Assembly: GCA_021018995.1 (NCBI GenBank) | Contig: CM037597.1 | Coordinates: 35,714,936-35,778,935, forward strand | Direction of reading: 5' to 3' | Length of the DNA: 64,000 nucleotides | DNA from: Chloranthus sessilifolius | Lineage: Eukaryota > Streptophyta > Magnoliopsida > Chloranthales > Chloranthaceae | In this document: positions 11,870 through 23,862 of the stretch, piece after piece | Layout: each line of letters opens with the position of its first letter | Position numbering within the stretch: position 1 is the stretch's first letter | Notes under the pieces: model-generated | What the model was told of the DNA's origin: nothing | What the model saw: only the letters and a program-made list of their open reading frames with translations | The model's database searches: none | Translations under genes and position numbers: made by a program

Positions 11870-11882
11870 GGCTCTGATACCA
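11870..11882 (-). promoter_or_regulatory. Primer-binding site of T (initiator tRNA-Met type)
   Basis: On the minus strand TGGTATCAGAGCC lies two bases inside the 5' LTR. It is the standard plant iMet primer site, used to start minus-strand DNA synthesis in chromoviruses. Confidence 0.95.
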
Positions 11883-11884
11883 AC

Positions 11885-14229
11885 TGTGACAACCCGGATT
11901 TCGGCACCTCGAAACCCGTGCCATCAGCACGATCATCTTGGCCAGCTTATATCAAGCAATGAATTAAATTGAAATAGTAAATGAAGCTGCAGAATTAAAT
12001 CATTATATAAGCATTTCTCAAAATACAGCTCTACCTTCATGCCTCTACATGAACGAAGAACTGATCCAAACCATCGATGATAGCTAATCATCACAGATGG
12101 TTCGCCCAAAAGAATTATCCCAAATATATATATACATTGTTTAATCAAAAGAAGGCTTGACATACCAAGCCGTATAAAAATCTCTCAAAACTCTCAAAGC
12201 TGCACAACGGAGTCCTCTAGAAGAAGTCCTCAGGAGGTGGCTCCAACTCGTCTCCAGGTGCAAGGTCTGACTCACCGGGGTCAACGTCTCCTGAAGCCTC
12301 GGCAGCTACTAATAGTTGACCTGCGACGTATAGTCTAAAGGGTGAGCTACATCCTAGCTCAATAGGGAACAGAACACAGTTGAACATATAAATTACCACT
12401 CACATATATTCCATGATATGCCATGCATGATGTGTCTATGCAGTTACTGATGAAAAACAGTTGAAAAGAATCACATTCTTACTGATAGTTTACTCATGTC
12501 TTTTACTTATTCATGAATAATGCTGAAAAGGCCTAAAGCAAACTTAAACTTTTAACTTAAGTAATCCCCGAGCAATATAGCATCGAGCCCCGATGAGATA
12601 TCCATCATCGTCATCGATATAGACAGTTTTAAAAGTATTCCCTGGGAATACAAATAGTACCCAAGCCCCTTTCCCCTGGGGATTGGTGGCGGGGTTTCAC
12701 TTGTCTCAACTCAACACTCCTGGGGTGTGCTTACTGTGTACGGATAAGCCTCCGCACTGGCCTACGGTTTTGCCGCCGTATCGGTCACGGATATCCTGTC
12801 GTGTCAGTCATGGATATCCCGCCACGTTGGTGGGGTACCCTATCAAACCTCAAATAACAAAAGTATCAGGTGCTTTACATATAGTTATTCACTGTGTAAG
12901 TGTGCTATCTTATATCAGTTAGGCCCTATTAAATATGATTCAATCTTGGATACACCCCTGGGATGTATCCATTCACTTGCATCACACCTGATGCTCTTAT
13001 CTCTTTACTTCCTCATCCCCTGGGGATGGCTCATTATAATTACTCTTATTGATGTCACACACACACTCTTTTCACAAACTCTTAAGCAATAAAATATTTT
13101 GAATGGAATTCTATATCACTATATACATGCTCTTGCAAAATAAAGTACATGTTCAAGGTGTTCCCTACCTCAAGTCTCTCTTTGATCATGCATCAAGGTC
13201 CCACGTGGCTCCTTGTGCCCAAGCTCACACGTACCACCTATGGCACCACATAATATGTGAAATACATCACTAAAGATGTAATAAAGAAGGTCCAAGACCC
13301 TCCAAGAATCTTAAAGTCAAACTCAAAAGTCAACATAAACTGGCACAGTCGATTAATCGAACTCCAAAATCGATTAATCGATCCCAAATCGATTAATCAA
13401 AATTCTAAATCGATTAATCGAACTCTCATTTCGATTAGTCGATTTCTCCAAGCTCTTTTCTTTTCTCCACTGGAGTTCACTGTAGGTTCCCAGTCGATTA
13501 ATCGATAACCAAATCGATTAATCGAAATTCTAGGTCGATTAATCGAAACTCAATTCAATTAATCGAGATCGGGGTCCTCTGACTTTTCAACTTCTTGGCC
13601 AAAATCGATTAATCAAAACTCAATTTCGATTAATCGAAATGGCCAGATTCAGCCCCTTTTGGGCTGTTCTTCCCAATCTTTTTCCCCTTTCTTTTTCCTT
13701 CATTTTTCTAAGCCTTTATCCTATACTTTAACCCATTTCTAACTACAATCTAACCTTTCAATCTATGCATTTAAACTACAAGAATTTTACCTTCAATCGA
13801 TCTCAATTTGATTTAAATCAAGTGGTTGGAAAGGCTAGGGTTCCAGCTTTGGCTTGAACGGATCCCTCGCGTTGAATCGACCTCTTTAATGCTTGAATCC
13901 CCCTTCCAATCACTCACAATCACTCCTTGCTCAACCTTCTTTGCTCCTCTCTCTCTCTTCTTTACTTCTCTCCCAACAACCCAAAACATACAATTTAGGG
14001 TTATTAAACCCTTTTATTTCTCCTCTCACTTGTGTGTTGAGCACATGCACCGCGATAGGTGTATGTGACATCAGATTTACATCACACACCACATAGTCAC
14101 TCAAATTATCACATCTCTTCCGTTCTTCACACTCTATGCTAACTATTTAACTCTTAATTGGTCAAACCCGTGACCAATCAGGCACGGATCCCGAGGTCAC
14201 TGTTTAACATGATTTTTTGGGATATTACA
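11885..14229 (-). mobile_element. Element T, right LTR (5' LTR on the minus strand)
   Basis: Bounded by TG..CA ends: TGTGAC at 11885, next to the primer site, and GATATTACA at 14229. It is 2345 bp and aligns with the left LTR over most of its length, including simple-sequence and palindrome-array segments. It is shorter by about 180 bp, because part of the array is missing. The flanking 14230 sequence (CATAG) belongs to element F. Confidence 0.9.
13346..13640. repeat. TCGATTAATCGA palindrome array in T right LTR
   Basis: About 11 copies of TCGATTAATCGA or one-base variants in U3 of the 5' LTR. The flanks match those of the larger array at 2704-3187, so one array has contracted or the other expanded by recombination between repeat units. 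Confidence 0.95.
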
Positions 14230-15090
14230 CATAGAGCTGAGCTCCTGACTGAAGAAACGAAAGTAGAAAATTTAAAGCACCAGCGACCTATATCTGGTGC
14301 CGAATCATCCATCAAGCCTACCCTTGACCCTAAACCTAACCCAAATCCAAAACCATATACAATGATCCCATCTTCCCCCACTTCCTAACCTTTACACAAT
14401 CATAACCCACCCCGAATGCAAATTCCCATATGATGATGGTCCGTCCCTCGCCACCCCTCTCCATTGCTTATCTTCTCCCTTCGCTTACTTTACATTCCCT
14501 TCACATAGCCTTCGCAAGGGAGCAGTATAGATGACAGGTGATCTGGAGATGTGTTCACTTCCTCACCCTTTGAAGCACTCCCCGTATGACATTGTATTTC
14601 TTTTAAGGAAGACCTGTGATGTGCTCAATTTGGGGGATGCAAGATAAAGAAGGGCATGGAGGGATGTGCTTCGACATGGCGACCCTACAAAGGTGTGGAT
14701 GCTCCTTTGGTAGGAAGGGATGTGAGACTTTGATTGAAGGTAGTTAGAAGCTGAAGACAAATCTTTATCAAATATTTATTTTCAGACATTGCTACCAGTG
14801 TCATGTCTAACTTAGTCTGTGTTTAAATTTTTCCTAGGTTTAATCCTTTATGTAATCTTTTCTTTATCTCATGTAAATGTTTTATTTAATATATTTGATA
14901 ATTTCTTTTAATCACTTTTTTATTGTTTCTACCTATTTCATTATAATGCAAAATTTTTGTTTATACCGGAAGTACTTTCTCCTAAAGTTTGCGGGGAGGA
15001 TTTTTGAATATTTTTGTAGATCATAGACCCAGTAACTAAACAACACCATTAAGGTAATATATTTTTTCCGTGTCCCCTGTTTTGCACAAT

Positions 15091-15127
15091 GAGGACATTG
15101 TCTCATTTAAGTTTGGGGGGGGGGGGG
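15091..15127 (+). promoter_or_regulatory. Internal PPT-like motif of F
   Basis: GAGGACATTGTCTC is followed by TTAAGTTTG and a run of 13 G. Athila and related elements carry such a motif near the end of the coding region. The equivalent motif in C is at 57678-57706. Both lie about 1.65 kb upstream of the 3' LTR. Confidence 0.6.
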
Positions 15128-16560
15128 ATACACCACTTTTTGTGTATATTAGTTTAAATTAGTTTAATTTTTCATTTAAAATTTTAGTTCTATATATATA
15201 TATATATTAATTTAGTTAATCATTATATGCAAAGTATGAAAGAAGAAAAAAATTGTGAATCTATTAAACTTTATAATCCATAGTATCAAAAGTTCAACAA
15301 TCAAAATTTGGATTATAGTTTCAAAATTATAAACCAGTGAGATCTTGAGCTAATACATCATCTTTATATTTAGAGAGTGACTACTTTTATTTTCAAGCTT
15401 CAAATTTCCTTAAACTTTTATTAAGAGATCTCATATTGCTGAACTTAGAATTAAGATATTATGTGATTATGATAATTTGTTTCTTTAGAACTATCTATTA
15501 AATATATCAAAACAAGAAGACATTATTAGTAGTCAATCGTGAAAATAATTAAAGGTCATCTTTTATTAGACTAGAGCCAAAAAGCTAAAATCTCATAAAT
15601 GATTTTATCCTTTAAACCCATATTAGAAGCCTAAAATCGAATTTCTTTGTACCAAAATTTTATAAAATTTTAACCATATGTACTACCCAAAGCTTTCTAC
15701 CTTTAACCCTTATAATTTCTGAGAGTTTAGAACATAAAAGAAGGGAAGAAGAGGGAGTGAAAGGAGTATACAGTTAATAGATAAGGGATCTGCTGAAAAG
15801 TGTACAACTAAGAAGAAATATAAGAAAAATATGGGAAAAGAAGATAAAAATAAAAAAAAGATGATTTAAAAGAGTTTTAAAAGAGAAATCGTAAAATACG
15901 ATTCTATGCAAATGGGATTTACAGAAGAAAAAAAATAAAAATAGGACGAAGTCATCGAATTTTATGGATACTTACTGAAATAGAAAAGAATGAAAGAAGA
16001 TAGAAAAGGAAGAACTAAATTCTTATAAACTTTTGAACCCTATCTACCTTTCTTTAAAACCCTTTTAACCCAAAGCCCCATTACAAGTCGAAGAAAAGAC
16101 CTTTGTAATTTACGGTTTGTAAAAGTATGAGTCTAGTAGAGATGTATGAAATAGATACTATGAATGAATAGAAAAGTCAAATGATTAGAATTGATTATCC
16201 ATTTTATGAGATTTACCTTTTTATTGTCCTTTGAATTTATCATGTACATATCATATGAGAGAACCCAAAATTTTGATATCCTTTTGAGAGTATGCCAATA
16301 GTGAGAGTTTAGATGAAAATATTTTATAAATTAGCAACTTAGAAAAATCTATGATGAATAAACTTTTTACTAATATGTACACACTCCACGCTATATAGAA
16401 TTGAAATTATTGAGTTCTGATCAAGGATAATTACTGTGATGGAAAGTAAAAGTGAAAGATTTAGAATTTTTTAAAATCATGCCAAAAATATGATGATTAA
16501 TTTCTAAAAAAAAAAAGTTTTAAAAATTTCTGAAAAATATAAAAATATATTTGAAGTTTG

Positions 16561-16747
16561 TAGGTAACTTCACTGAAAACTTTTAGGAAACTATGACTCC
16601 TCCACTAGGGGTCACCTAGGGGTTTAAAGGCTTGTTGCATCTTCTAAATGCAATCATGCACCCTACGAAAGTGGCATTTAAATTCATAGTTTTAGATATT
16701 TTATATTTCCTTGTTTGCTAGGGACTAGCAAAACGTAAGTTTGAGGG
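16561..16747 (+). promoter_or_regulatory. F conserved pre-PPT block, hairpin and PPT
   Basis: Contains CCACTAGGGGTCACCTAGG, then GGTTTAAAGGCTTG, CCCTACGAAAGTGGCATTTA, the hairpin TTTGCTAGGGACTAGCAAA (16714-16732), and the PPT AAGTTTGAGGG touching the LTR at 16748. The same series occurs at the 3' ends of C (59180-59366) and D (minus strand, 18861-19040). Confidence 0.8.
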
Positions 16748-17032
16748 TGTGATCAGTCACGTAATTTACTATTTTATCACCCTTAACTTAATGATATGCT
16801 TCGTTTCAATTTACGTACTGTGGTTTCCTAAATGCGCCCATGGGGCCCTCCACCTTCCAAGGTATTTCAACCAAACGATCTTCGTCATGATTTGGGGTGG
16901 TGTGATGCGTGTTTGCCTTGAAAATGGTGACACTACCTTATTCCAGATTGGTCGTAATAGTACAAACCACATATTATTTTTGGAGCAGTGGTAAGGCTCT
17001 CTGAAATTTCATTGGAGTGGATTTCAAAAAGA

Positions 17033-17190
17033 CAATTCTTCATAAAGTGACAAAGGAATAAAAAGCGATAAAAGAATGCGATCATTCGTTATAGAAAATC
17101 GTCTAGTAAGAAAGGTGTGTAAAAATGATAAATTGTGATTTATGATTATCCAGGAAAAGAAGAACAATCATAATTTACGATTATATAAAA
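17033..17190. repeat. Weak palindrome cluster in F U3
   Basis: At least two imperfect palindromes, near 17129-17149 (TAAATTGTGATTTATGATTA) and 17166-17183 (AATCATAATTTACGATTA), about 300 bp upstream of the TATA box. A perfect relative, AATCGTAAAATACGATT, sits inside the element at 15887-15903. The motif looks deaminated (CG to TG/CA), so the array is less clear than in other families. Confidence 0.45.
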
Positions 17191-17539
17191 GAAAAGCTTT
17201 TCCTCTATTACATCTGCTGCTGCTGATCACATGAGTGAAGACTATCACCGCCATGCACCGAATTAAAAGATCTCTGAAATTAGAAGTTTGGTGAATTACG
17301 GATCTGAGAAGATTGATGAAGATAAATTTCGAAGATCTTTGTTGTTGTTACCAAGAACAATCCGAAAGCATATCTACGATTTGAAAGTAAGGAAGAATAA
17401 AATTAAGAATTAGAGTTATATTAGGATACTTTTACTTTAGTAGTTTCTTTTATTAGAATTAGAAGTCTTTGTAAATCGACTCCTTATGATCTATAAATAA
17501 GAGAGCCTGGTATAGGAATAAATCATCAAAGAAATTCTT

Positions 17540-18060
17540 AACATCAATTGACGATTGAGATTGGGTTTTCTTTTGATTATTATAGTAGATTTTTATTATT
17601 TTGTAGATTAAATATCAGAGGTTTCTTAAGAGCAATTGACGACTACGATTGGGTGCTGAAGATTAGTGTAGATATCCTAGTTTCTCAAAAGTAATTGACG
17701 ACTGCGGCTGAGGGGTGAAAGATATATTTATTTTGCTTTCTAGTTTAGATTTTATTTGCTTTATTTACTGATTTGTAAACATCTTCAAGTTTTAATTTGA
17801 ATTGACAACTCAGGTTAGAATTTGCAGATTAGTGTAACGGTTTTTTACTTTTCTATATTTAGTTTTCTCGAATTTGATTAATGTCCAAATTTTAGGAGAT
17901 TATCGATTAAATTATCTGTGTTGAAGAATTTTAGTTTTTGATTGACGCCCAAATTCTAGAAGACTGCAATACGGTGTAACGATACTATTTATTTTTATAA
18001 ATATCCGTTGGCTGAAGATTGGGATTGATGACCTCAATCTGAAGGAAGATTAGGATTTAT
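17540..18060. repeat. Degenerate ~85-bp repeats with ATTGACGAC core in F LTR
   Basis: Downstream of the TATA box the phrase AATTGACGACTNNGNTTGGG or its variants recurs about six times (near 17550, 17635, 17690, 17800, 17940 and 18025), each time followed by AGATTAGTGTA-like sequence. The reverse complement of the same series is in the G LTR at 62690-63190. Confidence 0.6.
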
Positions 18061-18266
18061 TTTATGCACTTTAGATTAAGAAACCATTCTTTATTCATAT
18101 TTCTCAAGTAGTTTAAAACCTTAAAAGATAAATAAAAACTTTGAAATAAAAATAGAAATAAGATAAGTACTTTCTCATGGGAACAATCCTATACTAGCTC
18201 TACAATTTCCGTTGTGCGCTTGTAATAGGTTAAGACTTAATTAGATACAAACATAAGTTGCGATCA

Positions 18267-18860
18267 CCTGGCCCAAAACATCCTAACGCATATATAGGTC
18301 TTGGCTTGGAACCCCTCTATTTTAGAATCGATCGATCGAATTTAAATTTTTGATCGATTGATTTTAAAATAAGAAATTGGCAGTCAAAAATTAATTAAAG
18401 TCGATTGATCGAATTTGGCAATTCAATCAATTGAATTTAAAATATTATTTGAGCGGCAAAAAGTCTCATAAACTCGATCAATTGAATCTAAGGTCTCGAT
18501 CGATCAATTTAGACCTGGTTCTTCTGACGCATTAAAAGGTCTCAGTCGATCGATTGAATTGAATGACTCAATTGATCAATTTTGGCCCGTGTCTTTTGCG
18601 CAAATAATTCTTCTCAGCGTCGATCGACTGACCCAAGGATACATTGATCGATTCTTTATGAGTTTCAGTGCTCCCAATGACACTATGGTTTAATGTTCCT
18701 ATGTTGTCCTTAAGAATACTCTTTTATGATTCTGAACAATCTAACAGTTGAAAATGCCTGAAACCATCAAAACTACACAAAAGCCGTCAGATTGCCTTCA
18801 TCGAATAGCAAAGTGTCTATTTTAGGGTGTGAATATGATCAAATTTCGATACCGATCACA
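18267..18860 (-). mobile_element. Element D, partial 3' LTR
   Basis: On the minus strand it starts TGTGATCGGTATCG directly after the PPT GGTTTAGGGG, so it is the U3 end of a 3' LTR. Only 594 bp remain. It abuts the F LTR at 18266, so its R/U5 part is absent. The terminus resembles that of F. Confidence 0.65.
18327..18655. repeat. TCGATCGATCGA palindrome array in D U3
   Basis: About ten copies of a 10-12 bp palindromic motif: TCGATCGATCGA, TCGATTGATCGA, TCGATCAATTGA, TCAATTGATCAA and TCGATCGACTGA. Spacers are unrelated. The position is 0.2-0.55 kb from the U3 end. It differs from the T motif by the central dinucleotides. Confidence 0.9.
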
Positions 18861-19040
18861 CCCCTAAACCTACACTTTGCTAGTCCTCGAGCAAAGAGAA
18901 TGATTAATATGCCAGAAAAAGTAAACTAACATCCTAAAAAAGATAAAAGCCACTTTCGTAGGGAGCACAATTGCATTTAGCATATGCAATAAGTCTTTAA
19001 GCCCCTAGGTGATCCCTAGTGGAGGAATTGTGTCTCCTGA
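18861..19040 (-). promoter_or_regulatory. D PPT, hairpin and conserved pre-PPT block
   Basis: Reading the minus strand: CCTCCACTAGGGATCACC, TAGGGGCTTAAAGACTT, CTCCCTACGAAAGTGGC, a hairpin with arms TTTGCT and AGCAAA (18876-18895), then the PPT GGTTTAGGGG (18861-18870) at the LTR. Confidence 0.8.
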
Positions 19041-20691
19041 GGGTTTACAGTGATGTTGCCCACAAACTTCCAAAACTATTTTCGAAACCATCGATAAATT
19101 GAGTTTTCAAAATCAGTTTTTATAATGTATGCACTTTTGAAAGTCAAAAACTAGTAATTGTTTTAACATGCAAGCTTTCATTCTCAAATACCGATGTCAT
19201 ATTAATTCTACTGATGCCCAATCAAATTGATTCAATGTTCCAATCCTTAGATACTTCCTTCATTCATGCCTAGAGTGACGTGTGTGTGCTTACCAATGCA
19301 AATTTTTTTCCATCGCCGAATCAGTCCAAACAAGGAATCGTTGGATCCCAAGTCTCGGTTCAATCCTCACCTTAGGTATACACTCAAAATAGAATCACTC
19401 TGATGAATGGTTTAGTTTTCACATACATGTGAGGGAGAATTGCAACACAAATCAAAAAGTCACATGATATAAGAAACACGATGCATCAAAAAATAAAATG
19501 AATCTCATAATGAAAGGATATTTGTTTCCTAAACATGTCATACCAAGCTCCATAGACATTACACTCTCACTCTCCACAAGCCATTTACCTATCAAGATTG
19601 GATCAAGAAGTCTTTTTACGGATTGTAACGGGGAAAGAAAGGAAAATTGGGCCCAAATTCCTTGAGAAATCGGGGAAAGAAACTAATCTGATTTTCTAAT
19701 TTTTCTACTTTTTCTTTTTCGAATTTCTCATAATTTTTCTTTTTCTTTCTTTCAACTTTCTTTTCTTTTCTTTTTACTCCTTTTCCTTTTGAAATCACCT
19801 CATATTTTCCATTCATTTTCAAACTTTTTTTTTTAACTTTATTTTTTTCTCTCTCCCTTTTTCACATAATTTTCTGCCATATGCTCCCGCTCCCAATAAA
19901 CACCACACTCATTCCTCTCCACTTACTCTCTTTTCATTTCTCTTATCTCTCATTCCCAATTTCTCAAAGATAGAAGGGTAAATCTTAAATTTTCAAATAT
20001 GGTGTAGGAGTATGGTTAACGTGGCTTATCAAAGATCATATAAAGGAAAAAAATTCTTAGAAGCTCAAAAGAGCTACTAAAAGATAGACTAGTGTCTAGT
20101 GGGACATTTTAAGCATAAACAAGCCAAGGATGGCCTTTAATCACTTCCTCACCAAATGGTAAGCATGCCTATTTGTTTTGATTAAAAATATAATGTGTTC
20201 TAGCACAGTGATATAAAGTCATGCAAAGTAACAAACCAAGATGAAATGTATGAGATTAAGCAAGTAAGCACGTATGAAAAGATACTCTGAATTTGTATAA
20301 GCACTCATCAAGAACGGCTAGATGGATCTTAACCTCACCGGGTTTAGTCTCCACTAAGATCATAAAACTAAAGGTTCAAACTAATCCCTTGATTTCTGAA
20401 ATGGAGCATGGTAGTAGTGCAAAATTTCTAAGCATGAAATTCAGACCTATCCTTAAATGTTCACATTGAAATCAATAATCCTAGACAACAGCAATCCTAA
20501 CATGGCATAAATATTTTAAAACTAGAGTTCACATGAATCAACAATGACAGTTTGAAAACTACGGGAAAATAAAGCACAAGATGGTTTAAAAACTATACAA
20601 AAAAAATTATGGTTTTGAGGTGTGAAAACAATGGTTGATTAAAGATGCATAAATGTAGAAACACAAATCACAAAATAAGCTCAAACACCCC
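19041..20691 (-). mobile_element. D internal 3' non-coding region
   Basis: AT-rich sequence with a T/C-rich tract at 19690-19900. The reading frame at 19616-19822 is Lys/Glu low complexity and is not accepted as a gene. The sequence stops at the ACCCC duplication where A is inserted and resumes at 37190. Confidence 0.55.
20687..20691. other. Target-site duplication of A, left copy
   Basis: ACCCC directly before the 5' LTR of A matches ACCCC at 37190-37194 directly after its 3' LTR. The flanks then continue as one sequence of D. Confidence 0.9.
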
Positions 20692-21077
20692 TGTAGACAC
20701 CCAAATTTGGCCCAAGGCCCGATCGAAACACCTTTCGAGAGAGGTGCAATTCTGTGCTTTTGATGGCATGAATGGAACCCTTAGGAATTACCCCAAACCC
20801 TTAGAAATCACCCTATATCCCTTAGGAACCTATCCCAAACCTTTAGAAACCAATCCTGACCCTTAGAACCCATTCCGAACCCTAAACCTAACCTTCACGG
20901 GTAATGGATGAAGAGTGGTGCACCAAGACTAGCTGAGGTCTTTTACTGATATCCAATCATATTCTATTGGAAAGAGGACTTCTCTAGCTTTCTAACGAGC
21001 TAAGAATCACCTCAATCGGAGTTGTACATCAAAAGTTATGGCCATTTGAAAATCGAGCTTTTTTGGAGGGATTTTTA

Positions 21078-21198
21078 CCTGGCGCAACTAATAGTTGCGC
21101 CAGGCCATTTTCCCCCTGGATTTGCCTGGCGCAACTAATAGTTGCGCCATGTATTTTTCCCCCAGAAATGGCCTGGTGCAACTAATAGTTGCGTCAGG
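21078..21198. repeat. GGCGCAAC palindrome array in A 5' LTR U3
   Basis: Three 23-27 bp palindromes with arms CCTGGCGCAACTA and TAGTTGCGCCAGG around a single A, at 21078-21104, 21127-21149 and 21172-21198. A remnant (CTGGCGCAA) is near 21270. The first copy is perfect. The third carries CG-to-TG type changes. The array ends about 350 bp upstream of the TATA box. Confidence 0.97.
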
Positions 21199-21549
21199 CA
21201 TAAATGGGTCCCCCACCCCTCGCGAGGCCAACTTCTAGGCTCTGCACTCTTGTTTCTTTTATACTTTTGCTGGCGCAAAGTTCATATGGGTTTTTGCCCC
21301 AAAATTCATGATTGGGGTTTGACTTGTTGACAACCTCAACCTTTGGGGTGTGCTTTGATAGTGATGTTGCACCCATTCCTTACCTATTGACAACCCCTTA
21401 AGTGGCTTAAGGCCTCACCCCATCATCCACCATTAGAACCACCTTCACACCTTTCTAAGCTCTCAAAATCCTAGGAAACCTTAGATTTGAGATTACCTAA
21501 TTGCTAACTCCAATTAGCATCTAAGTAGCCTCCTAATCCACTCCTTTCC

Positions 21550-21558
21550 TATAAATAG
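21550..21558 (+). promoter_or_regulatory. TATA box of A 5' LTR
   Basis: TATAAATAG followed by AGCCCCCCTCCCC. The same box is at 36467-36475 in the 3' LTR and at 38149-38157 in B. It is probably the start region of the genomic RNA. Confidence 0.75.
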
Positions 21559-22282
21559 AGCCCCCCTCCCCTTGGTTTAAGGGTTGAGAATTTTGCTTAA
21601 GAGAGAAAGAGCTCTAAGTGAGAAGTTCTTCCTCCTTTTGGTGCACTATTTTCCCTCAAAATTCCAGAATTTCAAAACTTCTTCCAAGCTTATTCTTACA
21701 TCAAAAACCCATAGCCTAGGTGTGTGTGATCCCCTAGCCTATCTTCTCCCTCCTTTAGTTAGTAAGCCTTAGTGGTTAGAACCCATTTCTCTACCATTCA
21801 AGCCTTCGAAAGCTCATCAAAGCAAGCCACGCAAGGCTCTCCTACGGTGCTACAAGGGCTCGAGGGCTCCGGCTCTCCCCTTTCTTCTCCTATATCTTTC
21901 TAGCTCCCTCCATCCTCTCATTTGTGCCATTACGCCACCGATTTTTCGGTAGGAACGGAGGGACGCAAATAGGATTCTAAGCCCTTTTGGGCAAGAGGAA
22001 GCTATTTTCCTTGCTTCTACTTTATTTTATTGTTGGCCATTAGTAGAGACCGCGTTAAGCGGGTTGATCGGGTGCCTAACACCTTCCCGATCGATAACCG
22101 AAGCCCCTACCCAAGAGCCTTTGGTGTGGACCGGATTCAGAGTCATATTTTTAGCACTTCGGTGCTCATAAAAATGAACTAGGTATCCCGGGACACCGAA
22201 AGCTCCGGGTGGCGACTCTATATTTTTTATCAGATAGTGCATCGTCGCGACGGGACTGTCATGGATCCCACGGTTGCACAGA

Positions 22283-22301
22283 TGGCGACTCTGCTGGGGA
22301 C
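22283..22301 (+). promoter_or_regulatory. Primer-binding site of A
   Basis: TGGCGACTCTGCTGGGGAC lies two bases after the LTR end. This form is typical of Tat/Ogre elements; I recall a tRNA-Arg primer for that group. Confidence 0.85.
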
Positions 22302-22399
22302 TAGCTAGTAGAGCTTCCCCTTGAACTAGGCCTTTTTCATTTTTTTATTTTTCTAACATTTTATTGCTGTTTTTTTATTATTTTTGCTATTTTTTTTGT

Positions 22400-22680
22400 C
22401 ACTCACCCCTTCGAGTACGTCATTTTACTCACCCCTACGATTCCGCTTTAAATTTATGCAATCTTTGCCTAGTCACTTAACTGGCACCTTTTTTTACTCA
22501 CCCCTACAATTCCGCTTTAAATTTCAGTAATTTTTGCCTAGTCATTTGACTGGCACCTTTTTTACTCACCCTTACGTTTCTGCTTTAAATTTCAGCAACT
22601 TTTTGCCTAGTCACTTGACTGGCACTTTTTAAATTTCAGCACTTTATATTTCCCGCCTAGTCGCTTGACTGGCCCCATTT
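22400..22680 (+). repeat. Tandem ~75-bp repeats with hairpins in A leader
   Basis: Four units read TTTACTCACCCCTACGATTC, then CGCTTTAAATTT, then GCCTAGTCACTTGACTGGC. The last part folds as AGTC/GACT with outer GCC/GGC. The leader of B has an equivalent series (38935-39180) with different stems. Confidence 0.7.
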
Positions 22681-23862
22681 TTTTTTAATTTATTATTCAT
22701 ATCCTAACAGTGGACGCCGGCCCGTAGTGGCGGCACGGGATAATCACCCCCGGTCTTTGAACTAAAGAAAACTTCCAAAAAAAAAGAGAAAAGTTTTGAA
22801 AAATTAAAATTGAACCAAGTTAGGGAGCTTAATTAATTTGTTTTGCGGGGTAGATTTTTCAAAAGGTTTGGTTTAGGCACACATACAAACACCCAGGTCT
22901 TAGTATGGCGGCAGCCCCTAGTGGTGATGATCCAGAAAATTCCCAGCCCACCTAGTATCTGAGAAGGCGCTTGCGCCGGAGGTATATCAGGTGGGTTCCC
23001 ATTCCTACAAAGCTTAAAACCCTTGGGGAGCGCGCTAGCGAGTTATACCGGACTCAATCCTTTAGGCGTCGGTGAGGAGAGAATCGATCATCAAGAAAAC
23101 AGCTCAGTTCCCGGAAGCCTAGCTTCCACAAAAACCAAAAAAAAGAGATTCATTTTGGGCTGTTGTTGCTGCTGTTATACACTCTGGAATCCCATATTTG
23201 GCTGGCGCATGTATTAGTTGTGCCAGCATAAAAATCTGGCATTTATAACTGGCACAACTAATAGTTGCGCCAACTTTAAATCCCCAGATTTTACCTTGGC
23301 GCAACAATTAGTTGCGCCAGTGTAAAATTTGTCCCCTGCAACCTTGGCGCATGTATTAGTTGCGCCAGGTGGGGTTAGCAGCCCTCCAGCCCGAATCTGT
23401 GGCCTTTTCACCTCCTGAGTTCCCCGATTAGTGCGCTTAGTGCCTGGTTTAGGCCCCGCCATCTCCAACACCCAATACGCCCCCGCCGGTCAAAAGAGGG
23501 CAACTCCTTTTTTACTCATTCCAGGGGATCGGGTTGTTTGCCTCATTTTCCGTGCCTTCAATAGATCGAAGGTTCGCCTTTGATTCTTTTGAAGTGCATC
23601 GGGATCGTCGTTGTGGGACTTGAATTAAGGTACGAAGGCCACCCGAGAAGGGAATTCCAAGGCCTCGGAACCGTCATTTTCCAAAAAATCTCTTTCGAAA
23701 AAATAAAAAAATATATATATATATATATATATAACCCAAAAAGATATAGTTTGTGGTGCCGGCACAACGGCATCGTCTTGCCCTCTGTCATCCCGTAGGG
23801 GAAGAAGGAGGAAGGCTTTTGGGCCTTATCCAAGGCATCCTTACCCAACTCGCTCCCGTAGA
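22681..23862 (+). other. A leader, non-coding, with internal palindrome array
   Basis: No ORF. It holds conserved leader phrases shared with B (TATGGCGGCAGCCCCTAGTG near 22904; GGCGCTTGCGCCGGAGGTAT near 22970), a palindrome array at 23202-23368 and a (TA)n run at 23711-23733, about 130 bp before the first ATG. Confidence 0.75.
23202..23368. repeat. Internal GGCGCAAC palindrome array of A
   Basis: Four copies of the LTR palindrome or variants, at 23202-23226, 23249-23272, 23295-23320 and 23343-23368. All keep the CTGGCGCA / TGCGCCAG type arms; centres vary (TGTATTAGT, CAATTAG). It lies 0.9 kb after the LTR end. Confidence 0.95.

Larger units (their letters stand above)
14230..16747 (+). mobile_element. 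Element F, 3' internal remnant (Athila-like)
   Basis: No intact ORF. 14230-14400 is Pro-rich in one frame and may be the tail of a decayed ORF. 15091-15127 holds a PPT-like G run. 15130-16560 is AT-rich non-coding DNA. The end is a conserved pre-PPT block, then AAGTTTGAGGG and an LTR. The 3' layout matches element C, and both resemble Athila-type elements. T appears to have inserted into it, since T ends exactly at 14229. Confidence 0.65.
16748..18266 (+). mobile_element. Element F, 3' LTR
   Basis: Starts TGTGATCAGTC directly after a PPT and ends TTGCGATCA (1519 bp). A TATA box TATAAATAA is at 17492-17500, followed by a GAGAGCC stretch. Its R/U5 half aligns with the reverse complement of the G LTR at 62466-63500, including the end GTAATAGGTTAAGACTTAAT. 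Confidence 0.8.
20692..22280 (+). mobile_element. Element A, 5' LTR
   Basis: A 1589-bp LTR starting TGTAGACACCC and ending GGTTGCACA. It carries the U3 palindrome array at 21078-21198, a TATA box TATAAATAG at 21550-21558, and a C-rich leader. The near-identical 3' copy is at 35574-37189. The primer site follows after two bases. Confidence 0.95.

Noticed and set aside
19616..19822. Lys/Glu-rich minus-strand ORF
   Set aside because: Low-complexity T/C-rich tract in the non-coding 3' region of D, with no domain.
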